DNA from: Carallia brachiata
Lineage: Eukaryota > Streptophyta > Magnoliopsida > Malpighiales > Rhizophoraceae
Length of the DNA: 64,000 nucleotides
Assembly: GCA_021464245.1 (NCBI GenBank)
Contig: JADCRB010000114.1
Location: 372,001-436,000 of the forward strand
Reading direction: 5' to 3'
The first letter of the stretch is position 1. Every line of letters starts with the position of its first letter. The notes under the pieces are model-generated. The model worked only from the letters and a program-made list of their open reading frames with translations, was not told where the DNA came from and searched no databases. A program made the translations under genes and the position numbers. Shown here one piece after another: positions 42,776 through 53,400 of this stretch.

Positions 42776-45700
42776 ATCGTGATGATTTACAAGTTATGGG
42801 TATGATTGAAAAAATTGAAAAAGAAAAGATTTCAGAGGCATATATATTTCATTTGCAAAGGCTTTGTGGAATACAAGCCTCTGTAATTGGCACACTAAAC
42901 AATTTCTGCAAGATAGCAAATATTGGATTTTGCCCTCAGACATTGGATTTTGCCCTGTGACAATCATTCCAATAACTTGCTTGTGAACATATCCCGTGAT
43001 ACTTGGTAGCAAAATATGTCCGTAGATAAGCGATGCCTAGCAAAGGAACTCAATCTCTGTTCCCTGGGAATCAAGCATCCATCCCGTGAAGAGCTCCACA
43101 GGAATACAATCCTGATAGTTCTTTCCCTTTGGTCTTTACACGAAGTTGTATCTACTTCTTTCAGACTTTGATCATGTTGGATAGGCTCTTAACATACTTC
43201 AACTTGTGAGATAAGATGGATGGATACTGTTGGCTCGTTTTTTATTCATTGAATGTGTACGGATGGGTATTCTTGCTAACTTTTAATTGAATTATAGCCT
43301 CTTCAATTTGTGTTGAACTAGTCGTTGTCTCATAATAAGTCTCTTAGAATATCATAAGCTTCTCAAATCTTCTGTGTGGTTTGGCTTAATACATATGGAG
43401 ATTGTGTAAGAGCTTTCTCCAACATTTTGGTTCTAGAATTTGACGAGGATAAGAATGGTTGAAGAGGATACTCAATGGGATTAACATTTGATGTGGTTAT
43501 AAAGATGATTCGAAAAGAACTGAAGAGTCCAATTCATTGACGCATAAATGGACATAATGTGGCTATTAATTTCCGCCAGAATTTACTGTGTAATATATCT
43601 TGGTTGATTCAATATGTGATTGATATCATGATTACAGAGTTGTGGAATATGACAGATTTGAGCCTAAGAGCTCTGCAAAAAGCGAGTTATGTTCTCTGCT
43701 TGGAACAAGTCTTCAATTTCTTCGTGAGAAATGTAAAAATTCTATTCAGTTGGCTTGCGTGAAGCCACCACAGCTAGCTTTCTGGACCAATCTATAGTTA
43801 CATCACCTTGCTCTTTTTTTTTTTTTTTTTTCGAATCCTTTGTTTGTTCCTGAATTGTTTCTCAACAAGGAGCATTTCAAAAAATTTTATGGCACTGTAA
43901 CCCACTGGACTTGCAACTGGAGTTAATGAACTGGAGAACCACAAGATTACAATGGCAGTGACATCTCTTTTGCAGATTTCCTACCAAAAATAAAAAAACA
44001 AGGGAGCTGCCTTTTAACTATTTTTTCCCTTGTAACATTATAATAATTTGATTAATTGGTGAATTTCTTTATGATGTCATTTTTTACCATCCATTGCGAA
44101 AAAAAAAAAAAATTAACACTGTAATTTAGATGAGGCAAAGAATATATTAGTGTTTGCATGTATACATACACACGTATTATGTGTATGGTACAATCTTTCT
44201 TGCACGATTGTCTTTCTTCTCTTCCCAATGAAACAACCTAATAATTCCCTTTTTGATTTTCTTCTCTATTTATCCGTTACTTTTTAGCTAATTCGGAGAT
44301 ATAAGCGATCAGTTTGTGTTGATTTGTTATACAAATTTAAATCAAATTGTTAGTAACAATTTGATTAATTTTAAAACAATAATCAATCAATGAGAGAGTA
44401 AAAATCAGTTAAATTGACATATATAATTGATTGATTAAAATTTAAATTGGAGACCTTTAGTCTTGAAAACGACTTTCAAACCAATTGATTTATATCAACT
44501 TCTCAAATACAATATCGATAATATGATATAGGCGAAAAAAAAAAAGTGTTCAACAAATCATAACTAATGTTTAAGTGAAAGGTATAAGAGAGGCAAGAAC
44601 AAGGTCCATCCAAGCCTAGCTCTAGAGCAAAATAAATGCAGGGCCTATTTCAACTTCTCCAATAGGCATGAACATTGCTTCCATCATGGAACTGACTAAT
44701 GGGATAATGATATAGTATAAAATAACGAAGATTTCCAACTAGCAAGGTCCAAATTGCGACCTTTTATTCAAGTTAAAAAAAAAAGGTCCAAATTGTGACA
44801 TGCATTGATGGTGGAGGATACATTTTGTGCCTAAACAATACTTGAGCATTATAGGAATTACGAAGGAAAAGTAGTGATTTATTTTATTTTCACTTTGTTT
44901 GGATGCAAAAGGACATCGATTTCTAGAATATAAAGAAACGGCAATAATTTCCGTGAAAAAGAGAAAAAAAAAAAAAAAAAAAAAGGGAGTCAGCTCATCA
45001 CTTAGATCCATTTGTTAGCAAAGAAGATGACAAAATTGAATTTTTTTTATTATGACACTGAAATATGCAAAACATTTGCCTGTATTCCGGTTCACGTATA
45101 GAAAAACTTTATTTTTGACAAGTGCAGCCTACCGCAAAAGACATAAGAAAACTGGTAGCTACGCAGTAAGAAGAGAAAGAGAGTGAGTATCAAGTCTGAG
45201 GTCCAGATTTAGAGGTTAGAAGCACCATTCCTCAACCAATTGGACTATGTCGATTGTGCTGTGTGCTCCTCTTACGTTTTTGATCCTTCTTGCTCTTCAA
45301 CATCTCTACGTGGAACCATACTCATTATTCTTTGTGTTGTTAGAGGCTAAAATTGAGATCCGGAGGAAAGAACTTCGATATAATAACATACTTCGATACA
45401 ATCCCCTGTTTCTTGCAATGAGCCAGGCAGGTATTAATATTGGAAAGAACTAGTAAGCATAGTCATAACCATTGGAATGAAAAAAGTTTTTTGTTTTTTT
45501 TTCAATCAAAATTTAGGTTAAACTTAGGTATCTTTAGGATTTAATTTTTTAAAAAAATTTATTAATTTTTTCACACCTATGATTACTCTGTAATCATAAT
45601 CTATATCCTCCTAGTTGAACTCATTAATATTAGAATAATGCTATTCATTCTGAGAAGATATCATGAATTACATCGAATATATTAAACAATTAAATTAAAT

Positions 45701-46079
45701 TAAGAAAGATTGTACTTAATAATTTTTTCTCATTTTTTTTTAATTTCATCTCTTTCTTTATAAATATATTTACATGTCTAATTATAATATTTAGTCGAGA
45801 TGAATATCATTACTTTTAATATTAAGCCAAGTGCTATTTACACAAAACTTGAACACACAAAAAGCCATGTGTATCTCAACCAGCTCTTTTTTTTTTTTTT
45901 TTTTTGGGAATAACAATTCCCAAATATTTAATAGGAACAAGTCTTCTTTGAAAATAACAGAAATTATTTGCTAACAACCCAGATCCGGTCTTCTGGTATA
46001 TATCCACATTTATCAAAATTATCAAATATAAAACCTATTAGTTAAATTTAAAAGGCATGAGCCTAGTGCTCATGCTTAT
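42776..46079. other. Unassigned stretch with dispersed repeats
   Basis: No gene supported. 42790-43110 is open on the minus strand for 72 codons, with an ELFTGWMLD reading just beyond it, but I do not recognise it. Poly-T lies near 43811-43832 and an A/G-rich run near 44960-44985. 44570-44760 matches 62305-62420 (TTAAGTGAAAGGTATA, GCATGAACATTG and AGCAAGGTCCAAATTG-type blocks). A 68-codon frame at 45247-45453 has a hydrophobic start (LTFLILLALQHLY) and no known family. Confidence 0.35.
44735..45080. repeat. Dispersed repeat, family D, copy 3
   Basis: It shares GTCAGCTCATCACTT, ATCCATTTGTTAG, ATGACACTGAAATATGC and TTTTATTTTCACTTTG with the copies at 26110 and 27395. Confidence 0.5.
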
Positions 46080-46241
46080 CTCAGGTCCTTCAGCCGTACG
46101 CTATTCGTAGCCAGCCACCAAACTCATCGGAAAATCCTTATCTTCTGGTTTTGATATCAATTTTAAACCGTTCAAAATGATGTTGAGAAGTGTTGTCCGT
46201 CATTAAAGGGCCATTTTGCTTTCGCGTCTACTCATCAAAAC
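46080..46241 (+). pseudogene. Orphan N-terminal fragment, copy 3, left part
   Basis: The leader CATCGGAAAATCC and GTTCAAAATGATGTTGAGAA match the other copies, and ATG at 46177-46179 begins MMLRSVVRH before a stop. The Copia element cuts it within CATCAAAAC, and the remainder resumes at 51596. Confidence 0.5.
46237..46241 (+). repeat. Left target-site duplication AAAAC of the Copia element
   Basis: AAAAC directly before the left LTR and again at 51591-51595 directly after the right LTR, with no mismatch. Confidence 0.9.
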
Positions 46242-46430
46242 TGTTAGAATAATATTCATATATGGTTATAATCGATTACATATCTGATTAGTATGATTAT
46301 AATTTATTGTCATTATTTGTAATTATTCTATTTCCTTTTTTATGTACTGTCTTCCTGTATATATTGAGGTCATCCCTCTGTGTAATGATATACAAAATAT
46401 TATTCCTTCAAAGGCTTTCTCCTTTTCACA
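46242..46430 (+). repeat. Left LTR of the Copia element
   Basis: 189 bp starting TGTTAGAATAATATTC and ending TTTTCACA. TATATATTGAGG (about 46358-46369) is a possible promoter TATA region. Confidence 0.95.
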
Positions 46431-46444
46431 TGGTATCAGAGCCC
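46431..46444 (+). other. Primer-binding site (initiator tRNA-Met)
   Basis: TGGTATCAGAGCCC directly abuts the left LTR and is the usual plant Copia primer site. Confidence 0.9.
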
Positions 46445-46815
46445 TTCTCAATTTTGTTATTAATTCTCCAGTAATACTGTTCATCTAGTTTTCTTTCGAC
46501 GTCGTTCGTCACCAGAAAGTTTTGCAGACCCCGTTTATCCTCAATCAAGAGTCTATATTCATAGACCTCTGATTTTGGATCTGTTCTGCAAAATCTCGCT
46601 ATCTCAGAAAGTCGTTTGAATCTGGTGAGACTCTGCTTCTATTTTTATTCGAATTTTCTTACATCCAATTGCAGAAGTACGTCCTACAGAACACGGAGAA
46701 CTCATCGCCGAAAAATTATCTTCATCGGAGTTGTCACGCGCCCTCACGCGCGTCACCGGAAAACTGATCGCCGATCTACTCTCACTCACGCGCCGGCGTT
46801 TCTGGAGGTTGAAGA

Positions 46816-47060
46816 CGACCACGTCAGCGCACACGTGTTAGCCACATCAGCACATATTGCCACGTGTCTCCATATCATTGGTCCTAACTGACACGTCACC
46901 CAGACACGTGTCTACCACGTGATCATCCACGTGTCATACCACGTCATCCCCACGTCAGCACCGTTGACCGACACGTCAGCACCATTGACTGACACGTCAG
47001 CAACGTTGACTGCCACGTCAGCATAATTGACCGCCACGTCAGCACCGTTGACCGACCCCG
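46816..47060 (+). promoter_or_regulatory. Dense ACGT-core and W-box cluster with a 21-bp tandem array in the Copia leader
   Basis: Five units of exactly 21 bp start at 46951, 46972, 46993, 47014 and 47035. Each begins CACGTCAGCA (last two bases variable) and contains TTGACY. Upstream, 46831-46935 holds five CACGTG cores (ACACGTGT, CCACGTGTC and similar) and further CACGTCA cores. CACGTG/CACGTCA are bZIP or bHLH targets, and TTGAC is the WRKY W-box. On the minus strand the same array reads as a seven-residue repeat (VNGADVS-like), but no coding role is likely. Regulatory use is inferred. Confidence 0.55.
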
Positions 47061-47260
47061 GTTCAACCATTTGACCAGCCGGTTCAACCGTTTTTGGGCC
47101 GATTTTTGACCGGTTCAGACCGGTTCCTAAGGTTTTCTGACGTCCTCTTTTCATTTTTGAGGTCTGTTTCTTCAAATTCTGACTATACAGACTGGTTTTA
47201 GTACATCTTATACTTGATTCGGCATTGTTTATCTGTGTTGACATCATATTTACCGCTGCT

Positions 47261-49213
47261 ATGGAAAAATTTGACTCCTCCATGCCCATAACTACTATTC
47301 TAGATGGAACAAATTATATTTTGTGGTCTCAAGAAATGTGTAGCTTCCTCAAAGGGCGCAAACTTTGGCGTTACGTTAGTGGGGACATTCCTAAACCTAC
47401 GTCAACGAAAGGCAAGGATAAGGTAGAGTCCTCTGAGACGTTGGATGAGCAAATTGAGGAATGGGAGAGCAACAACCATAAAATACTCACATGGTTTCGG
47501 AATACCTGTATTCCGATCATCAAACTTCAATTTGGTCGTCTTGGTACTGCAAAAGAAGTATGGGATCTATTAGCTTCCAGATATTCTACCTGTGACGTTG
47601 CACACCAGTATCAGCTCCTTGGTGATCTTTATCGACTGAAACAACAGCCTGGTCAGTCTATCAATGCTTTTCTATCTCAAATGTATGTTATATGGGACCA
47701 ACTGGCACTTTCTGAACCTGCATGGGATTATCCCTCTGATGCTGTTAAGTTCTCACAGTATAGAGATAGAATGAGGATTATGCAACTTCTTATGGCTCTC
47801 ATTGATGATTATGAGCATGTGCGAGCTTCTCTGCTTCATCGCGATTCCTTCCCTTCTTTGGAAAGTGTCGTTGCTGAGTTACTCTCTGAGGAAACTCGTC
47901 TAACCACCATGCGGACTCATCGTTCTACTGCACCTGCTTCTGCTGACACTGTTCTACTCACATCTTCTTCTTCCACTCAGCTCCATTCTGCATCTGCTTC
48001 AGCTGATAATGTTTTGTTCACCTCATCTCCGTCTAATCAGCGCAAAATAAGTTGTCGCTATTGCCATAAATCTGGTCATCACATCTCAGAATGCCGCAAG
48101 TTACAGGCCAAGAACCAATCAGGCTCTACACAGTCAAACAATTCCAAGGGTAAGTTTAGTAAGGCTGCTGCTGCTACCACTGCTGCTACTGAGGGTTTGT
48201 CTACTGATCTCGAGGCTCTCTTGAGCCAAGTTGACTTTGATACTCTCAAGCGAGCATTAGCTAAATCTGGTAATTCCTCTTCTGCCCTATCCGTTGTTTC
48301 AGGTAAATCCAAATCTTGGTTCTTTGATTCTGGATGTTGTAATCATATGACCTCTGATGTCACACTGTTCCAGTCAAAACAAGTGTCTCCATATGCACCT
48401 GTTATTCATACTGCTGATGATTCCCAACTGCATGTTAGTCACACCGGCAACATCTCCACTTCCAATTTAGCCTTATCTGATACTTTTTTAGTTCCAAATC
48501 TTACCTTAAATCTTATCTCCGTTGGTCAATTGTGTGATTTGGGTTTTGATTTACACTTCTCTTCTACTGGTTGCCATGTGCAGGATCCAACGACGGGTCA
48601 GATTCTTGGGACAGGCCGTAAAGTTGGACGCTTATTTGAACTTGTCTCCCTGAAACTTCCTAGGTCGTCTAATAATCTTTGTGCTGTATCCGTTTCCTCT
48701 GCACTTTGGCATTCTCGTCTTGGTCATGTTTCTTATTCTAAATTGAGTCCTTTAATTTCACGTGGTGTTTTAGGTTCTGTTGAGAATGTTGAGACTGATT
48801 GTGTTACATGTCAACTTGCCAAACATCATGCTCTACCTTTCAATAATAGTGATTCCATTTCTTCCGCACCATTTGACTTAATTCATTCTGATATTTGGGG
48901 ACCCTCTCCTATTGATACTATGGGTGGCTCTCGTTACTTTGTGATTTTCATTGATGATTACTCACGCTATACATGGCTTTATCTTATGAAAAATCGTTCT
49001 GAGCTATTTGATATTTATTCTCAATTTGCCGCCATGATCAAAACTCAGTTCTCTCAAAATATCAAATTGTTTCGCACGGATAATGCCATGGAATACAAAG
49101 ACTCCAAATTTATGCAGCTTCTTTCTCAATCTGGTACCATATTACAGCGCGTTCTTGTCCAGGTACCTCACAGCAGAATGGACGGGCCGAACGCAAACAC
49201 CGCCACATCTTAG
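47261..49213 (+). pseudogene. Copia gag-protease-integrase frame (first part of the polyprotein)
   Basis: The likely start is ATG at 47261 (MEKFDSSMPITTILDGTNY); the frame is also open for a short distance upstream. Residues from there to about 240 are gag (LWSQEMCSFLKGRKLW and related). A CX2CX4HX4C zinc knuckle, CRYCHKSGHHISEC, lies near 48051-48092. The protease has an intact DSG (WFFDSGCCNHMT, near 48319-48354). LWHSRLGHVSYSKL (near 48705) is the pre-integrase zinc finger. The integrase core has its Asp residues in IHSDIWGP (near 48885) and FRTDNAMEYK (near 49069). A frameshift near 49150 ends the frame before the core Glu, which lies in another frame downstream. Confidence 0.9.
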
Positions 49214-49742
49214 ACACAACTCGAGCCCTTCTCATCTCTGCATCTTGTCCTGAACGTTTTTGGGGAGAAGCTGCTCTTACAGCCGTTTACACAATCAATC
49301 GAGTTCCATCCAAAGTTATCAATAACATGTCTCCTTATGAGCGGCTTTATGGCACATCACCTTCCTATCAATCTCTTCGAGTCTTTGGTTGTGCTTGTTT
49401 TGTACTCTTGCAGCCTCATGAAAGAACAAAGTTAGATCCCCGAGCCCGCTTGTGTTGTTTTGTGGGTTATGGCATTGAACACAAAGGATATCGATGTTGG
49501 GATCCAGTCTCCAAACGTCTTCGTGTTTCCCGTCATGTCATTTTTGGGAACATAAGATGTTCTCTTCTCTTTCTACCTTTCAGCTAAATGTTTCTTCACA
49601 ATCATTTTTTACTGATCCGTCTGTTGACTTACTGACCACTACAAATTCTGAACATTCACCACAATCTCCCCCTCCTATAGATCCTTTTCCTGCTGATTTT
49701 GATACAGGTTCGATAGGCAGTCCATCACCGGCTAGATCCTGA
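49153..49742 (+). pseudogene. Copia integrase C-terminal part, two frames
   Basis: One frame continues from about 49153 through QQNGRAERKHRH (with the core Glu) and MSPYERLYGTSPSYQSLRVF, ending in a stop at 49585-49587. A second frameshift, in a T-run near 49541-49545, moves coding to the frame that reads EHKMFSSLSTFQLNVSS and then a Ser/Pro-rich linker to 49742. Each break is consistent with the loss of one base. Confidence 0.85.
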
Positions 49743-49743
49743 A

Positions 49744-50457
49744 GTCTCGTCCATGTCTGTGGATCCTGCACTCTCCTCTGAGCCTCAACCTGAACGTCGT
49801 TCCTCTAGAGTGAGTACACTTCCCTCCCATCTAAAAGACTTTGTCGTTTACTCTACCATTGCCTCTTTATATGAACCTCAAACTTATCGAGAAGCTAGTA
49901 CTAACCCTCTTTGGCAGCAAGCAATGGCAGACGAATTGCAGGCCTTATCTAAGACTCACACTTGGGATTTGGTTGAGCTACCTCCAAATAAATCAATTAT
50001 TGGATGCAAGTGGGTCTATAAGATCAAGACCAAATCTGATGGATCTGTTGAGCGGTACAAAGCTCGGTTGGTGGCCAGAGGTTTTACTCAAGAGTATGGG
50101 ATTGACTATGAAGAAACTTTTGCTCCAGTACGAATCACTTCAGTCAGGAGTTTATTGGCAGTAGCTGCAGTTCGACATTGGAAACTTTTTCAAATGGATG
50201 TTAAGAATGCCTTCCTTAATGGTGATCTTACAGAGGAAGTTTACATGCAACCTCCACCTGGATATGACCATCCACCCAATGGTCTGTCGTCTCGTCGAGC
50301 TCTTTATGGTCTCAAACAGGCACCTCGTGCATGGTTTGCCAAATTTAGTACACTGTGCACCAATTTGGCTTCACTTCCAGTCCTTATGATACTGCTTTAT
50401 TTGTGCGCAAAAGTGCTAATGGAATCATTCTACTCTTACTTTATGTTGATGATATGA
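49744..50457 (+). pseudogene. Copia reverse transcriptase, N-terminal part
   Basis: [53 protein letters not shown] and [20 protein letters not shown] (with the first catalytic Asp) are canonical Copia RT blocks. [13 protein letters not shown] lies near 50300-50340. A frameshift near 50350 ends the useful reading. Just before ALYGLKQ the residues NGLSSRR look like two compensating indels. Confidence 0.9.
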
Positions 50458-51389
50458 TTATCACAGGAGATGATTTGCAAGGCATTACTAATCTCAAGCA
50501 GTTTCTTCGTCAACAATTTGAGATGAAAGATTTGGGTCTCCTCAATTACTTTCTAGGCCTCGAAGTATCTTATGCTACAGGATATTTTCTATCTCAAGCT
50601 AAATATGCCTCTGATTTGCTTACTCGAGCAGGAATCAGTGATCACAAAGTTTCTTCTACTCCTTTGGAGTACAATGTCAAATTTTCTCCCACTGATGGCA
50701 CACCACTGAAAGACCCTACTCTTTATCGACAGCTAGTTGGGAGTCTGGTCTACCTCACTGTCACTCGACCAGATATTGCTTATGCTGTACACATAGTTAG
50801 CCAGTTTATGGCAGCACCTCGGTCCACCCACTATGCTGCTGTTCTTCGCATTCTTCGTTATATCAAGGGAACTATGTTTTGTGGACTCTCTTTCTCTGCT
50901 CACTCATCACTTGAGTTACAGGCCTATTCTGATGCTGATTGGGCCGGTGATCCAACAGACAGACGTTCCACCACAGGATATTGCTTCTTTTTGGGACATT
51001 CTCTCATTTCTTGGCGTAGTAAGAAGCAAACAGTCACAGCTCGATCCAGTACTGAAGCTGAATATCGGGCTCTTGCAGATACTGCATCCGAATTATTATG
51101 GCTTCGATGGCTTCTACAGGATATGGGTATTACGCACTCCTCAGCCACACCTATTCATTGTGACAATCGCAGTGCCATACAAATTGCTCACAATGATGTT
51201 TTCCATGAGCGGACCAAACACATTGAGAATGACTGTCATTTTGTCCGTCAACACATAGAGCAGAACACTATTTCTTTGGTTTCTGTCTCTTCCGCTGATC
51301 AGACTGCAGATATCTTCACCAAGGCGCATCCCCCCGGACGGCATACTGATTTAGTTTCCAAACTCAAGTTAGGCCTTTCACCATCTTGA
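50355..51389 (+). pseudogene. Copia reverse transcriptase C-terminal part and RNase H
   Basis: [11 protein letters not shown] (about 50436-50468) is the intact YVDD catalytic box. FEMKDLGLLNYFLGLEV, YRQLVGSLVYL and TRPDIAYAV follow. The RNase H has YSDADWAGDPTDRRSTTG, SSTEAEYRAL and HCDNRSAIQIAHN with its acidic residues present, and ends KLKLGLSPS just before the polypurine tract. This 344-codon stretch has no breaks. Confidence 0.92.
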
Positions 51390-51390
51390 G

Positions 51391-51402
51391 TTTGAGGGGG
51401 CG
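51391..51402 (+). other. Polypurine tract of the Copia element
   Basis: TTTGAGGGGGCG directly precedes the right LTR. Confidence 0.85.
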
Positions 51403-51590
51403 TGTTAGAATATATTCATATATGGTTATAATCGATTACATATCTGATTAGTATGATTATAATTTATTGTCATTATTTGTAATTATTCTATTTCCTATTT
51501 TATGTACTGTCTTCCTGTATATATTGAGGTCATCCCTCTATGTAATGATATACAAAATATTATTCTTTCAAAGGCTTTCTCCTTTTCACA
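51403..51590 (+). repeat. Right LTR of the Copia element
   Basis: 188 bp, TGTTAGAATATATTC...TTTTCACA, followed by AAAAC. It differs from the left LTR at three bases and one indel. Confidence 0.95.
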
Positions 51591-51595
51591 AAAAC

Positions 51596-51785
51596 TATTG
51601 CTTTGGCAGAGTCCAAGTGAGAGTTTCAACAAAAACATTGAGAGACTCGTATGTTTCAAAGATCAGGGAATTCAGAAAACTTGATGATGTTCTAAGTCAG
51701 CAACCAATCATTTGGACTCCACTGTCCACTGCTTCTCCGGTTCCGGCTCATGTTCACCCTTCCCGGTGCCTCTGCTTTCACCCGT
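51596..51785 (+). pseudogene. Orphan N-terminal fragment, copy 3, right part
   Basis: Resumes after the Copia insertion with TATTGCTTTGGCAGAGTCCA and the reading STKTLRDSYVSKIREFRKLD, then DVL. It matches copy 5 (FALAVQ, STKVLRDLYLLKIEKLGNLD). Afterwards CAACCAATCATTTGGACTCC matches 59706 onward. It is shorter than copy 5 by about 85 bp at the DVL junction. Confidence 0.5.
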
Positions 51786-52400
51786 AAGTATTCCTTTTTC
51801 TTCTCTCTCTCTGCATTTTTTTACCCTTTATTACTGTTAGCATTACTACTGCTTTTTTAATTGTTTTCTTTTGGCTTCCCGCAAGCTTATAATACTTCTT
51901 CTCTATTGGTTTATTTATCTATTTACTGCAAAAAAGGATATAAGCATTATTGCTTCAAAGGTATTTTCTTTCTTATTGTTTTCCAATGACAAAAAAATGT
52001 TATACAGAAAATAAGATGTATGATTGTTTGCATTACTATGTTGCTCCCCGGCGACATCCGTTGGTGCTAAAAATTGAGACTCTTGCTGATATGAGAAGTT
52101 CTTTTAGAGTGCCTTCTTTTGACAAGAAACATATATTTTTCGTGGATAATATGTAGGAAAATTACTTGTTGATCTGATATACAATATAGTGAGATTTGCT
52201 TTCTTTTTTGTTTGATTTAGTCACAGATAAGTTGAGTCTTAACAACTAAGGCACTGCAGAATAATTTCTTTTTAATTTGATCTAGCACGAAATTAACCAT
52301 TTTCTCCCCTCTTAATTTAAAAGTACAGAGTTGGCCCCTATTTGTTATGCATTGAACTACCTTTTCCTCTAAAGGGTATTATTGAGTAAGGAGCTGAATG
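51786..52400. repeat. Duplicated non-coding block R, copy 1
   Basis: 51830-51960 matches 59815-59945 closely (GCAAAAAAGGATATAAGCAT and neighbours). 52010-52400 (GACAAGAAACATA, AATTACTTGTTG, GATTTGCTTTC, CCATTTTCTCC and TTGAACTACCTTTTC) matches 52425-52700, 54775-55100 and, weakly, 60015-60330. Confidence 0.6.
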
Positions 52401-52710
52401 CATGATTTCTTTACCATGTTGCTCCCTGTCGAGATCCATTGGTGCTAAATCTGAGAATCATGCTGATATAGGAAGTCCTTTAATCTAGCTTTCTTTTGAC
52501 AAGAAACATAGATTTTTTATCTGAATAATTTAGAGGAAAATTACTTGTTGCTTGATATACAATATGGTGAGATTTGCTTTCTTTTGGTTTGATTTAATCA
52601 CATATAGTTGAGTCTTAGATTTCGAACCAAGGCACTGTGACACAATTTGTTCTTAATTTGATTTAGCATGAAACCATTTTCTCCCCTCTTAAGTCAAAAG
52701 TACAAAGTAT
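52401..52710. repeat. Duplicated block R, copy 2 (tandem)
   Basis: It repeats the unit from ATGTTGCTCCCTGTCGAGAT through GACAAGAAACATAGATTTT to CCATTTTCTCCCCTCTTAA, directly after copy 1. Confidence 0.6.
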
Positions 52711-53220
52711 ACATGCATGTCTACTCAAAATTGTATATTGTGTAGTGGGGGCATTTATATACATCAGTCCCCGAATGTTTTGTCGACCATAGGCTTACTG
52801 TGTACTTTCTCTTAGTGAGAACGGGAGGTAGCAGATATCGCCAAGTTATTGATGAAAAAGCACATGCGAGCATTCACTGAAGAATTAAGCAGGGAGATGG
52901 CTAAGCGAATAAGAGCAAAGAAGCGATGACATGTGCTCTTGACCAGGAATTTATTCCATACGTAGATAAGAAAGGAAAAAACCTGGTCCATCAAGATTCC
53001 GGAGATGAAGCTGATCCTTACGAGGTTGTGGGTGTAAACGTGGGAGTTAGGAGGAGCAGTTACTATCAGTATGATATATCCCTGATGCGACTAAATATGC
53101 CTGATAACTTGATAGCTGTTGTCATGTACTAGTACATCTACTAGTGATATATATATTATGCATACATTCACATCGAGGCGTATGGCGAATGAGGAAAGCG
53201 AGACTGCTAGATCCATTGTT
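52711..53220 (+). other. Unassigned stretch with a possible gene relic
   Basis: After a T/C-rich stretch ending in CTTAG near 52816, one frame reads KLLMKKHMRAFTEELSREMA and KRIRAKKR to about 52929. Another frame (52926-53132) reads DEADPYEVVGVNVGVRRSS. These look more protein-like than their surroundings, but I recognise no family. Possibly exon remnants. Confidence 0.2.
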
Positions 53221-53400
53221 CCGTGTGAGATCGATTGATTTCTTAACTATATTGACCCCTGGCGAGATCCATTGGTGCTGAATTCTGATGATCGTGATGA
53301 TATAGGAAGTCCTTTAAGCAAGCTTTCTTTTGACGAGAAACATTGATTATTTTTCGTGAATAAGATATAAGAAAATTACTTAGTTAACCGAATTTTCAGT
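53221..53400. repeat. Duplicated block R, partial copy 3
   Basis: CTGGCGAGATCCATTGGTGC, GGAAGTCCTTTAAGCAAGC and GACGAGAAACAT match copies 1, 2 and 4. Confidence 0.55.

Larger units (their letters stand above)
46242..51590 (+). mobile_element. Full-length Ty1/Copia retrotransposon (5349 bp)
   Basis: LTRs of 189 and 188 bp, both TGTTAGAA...CTTTTCACA, flanked by a perfect AAAAC duplication. A primer-binding site matching initiator tRNA-Met and a polypurine tract are present. Domains run gag, zinc knuckle, protease, integrase, RT and RNase H, which is the Copia order. By eye the LTRs differ by three substitutions and one single-base indel, so the insertion is young. The coding region nonetheless carries at least four frameshifts. 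It splits an orphan N-terminal gene fragment. Confidence 0.95.

Noticed and set aside
46816..47060. CRISPR-like array
   Set aside because: The 21-bp units are contiguous with no spacers, lie in a plant retrotransposon leader and have no associated genes.
46912..47289. 125-codon minus-strand frame with a seven-residue repeat (VNGADVS-like)
   Set aside because: The repeat comes from the 21-bp array, whose period is divisible by three. It is antisense to the Copia leader and overlaps the gag start.
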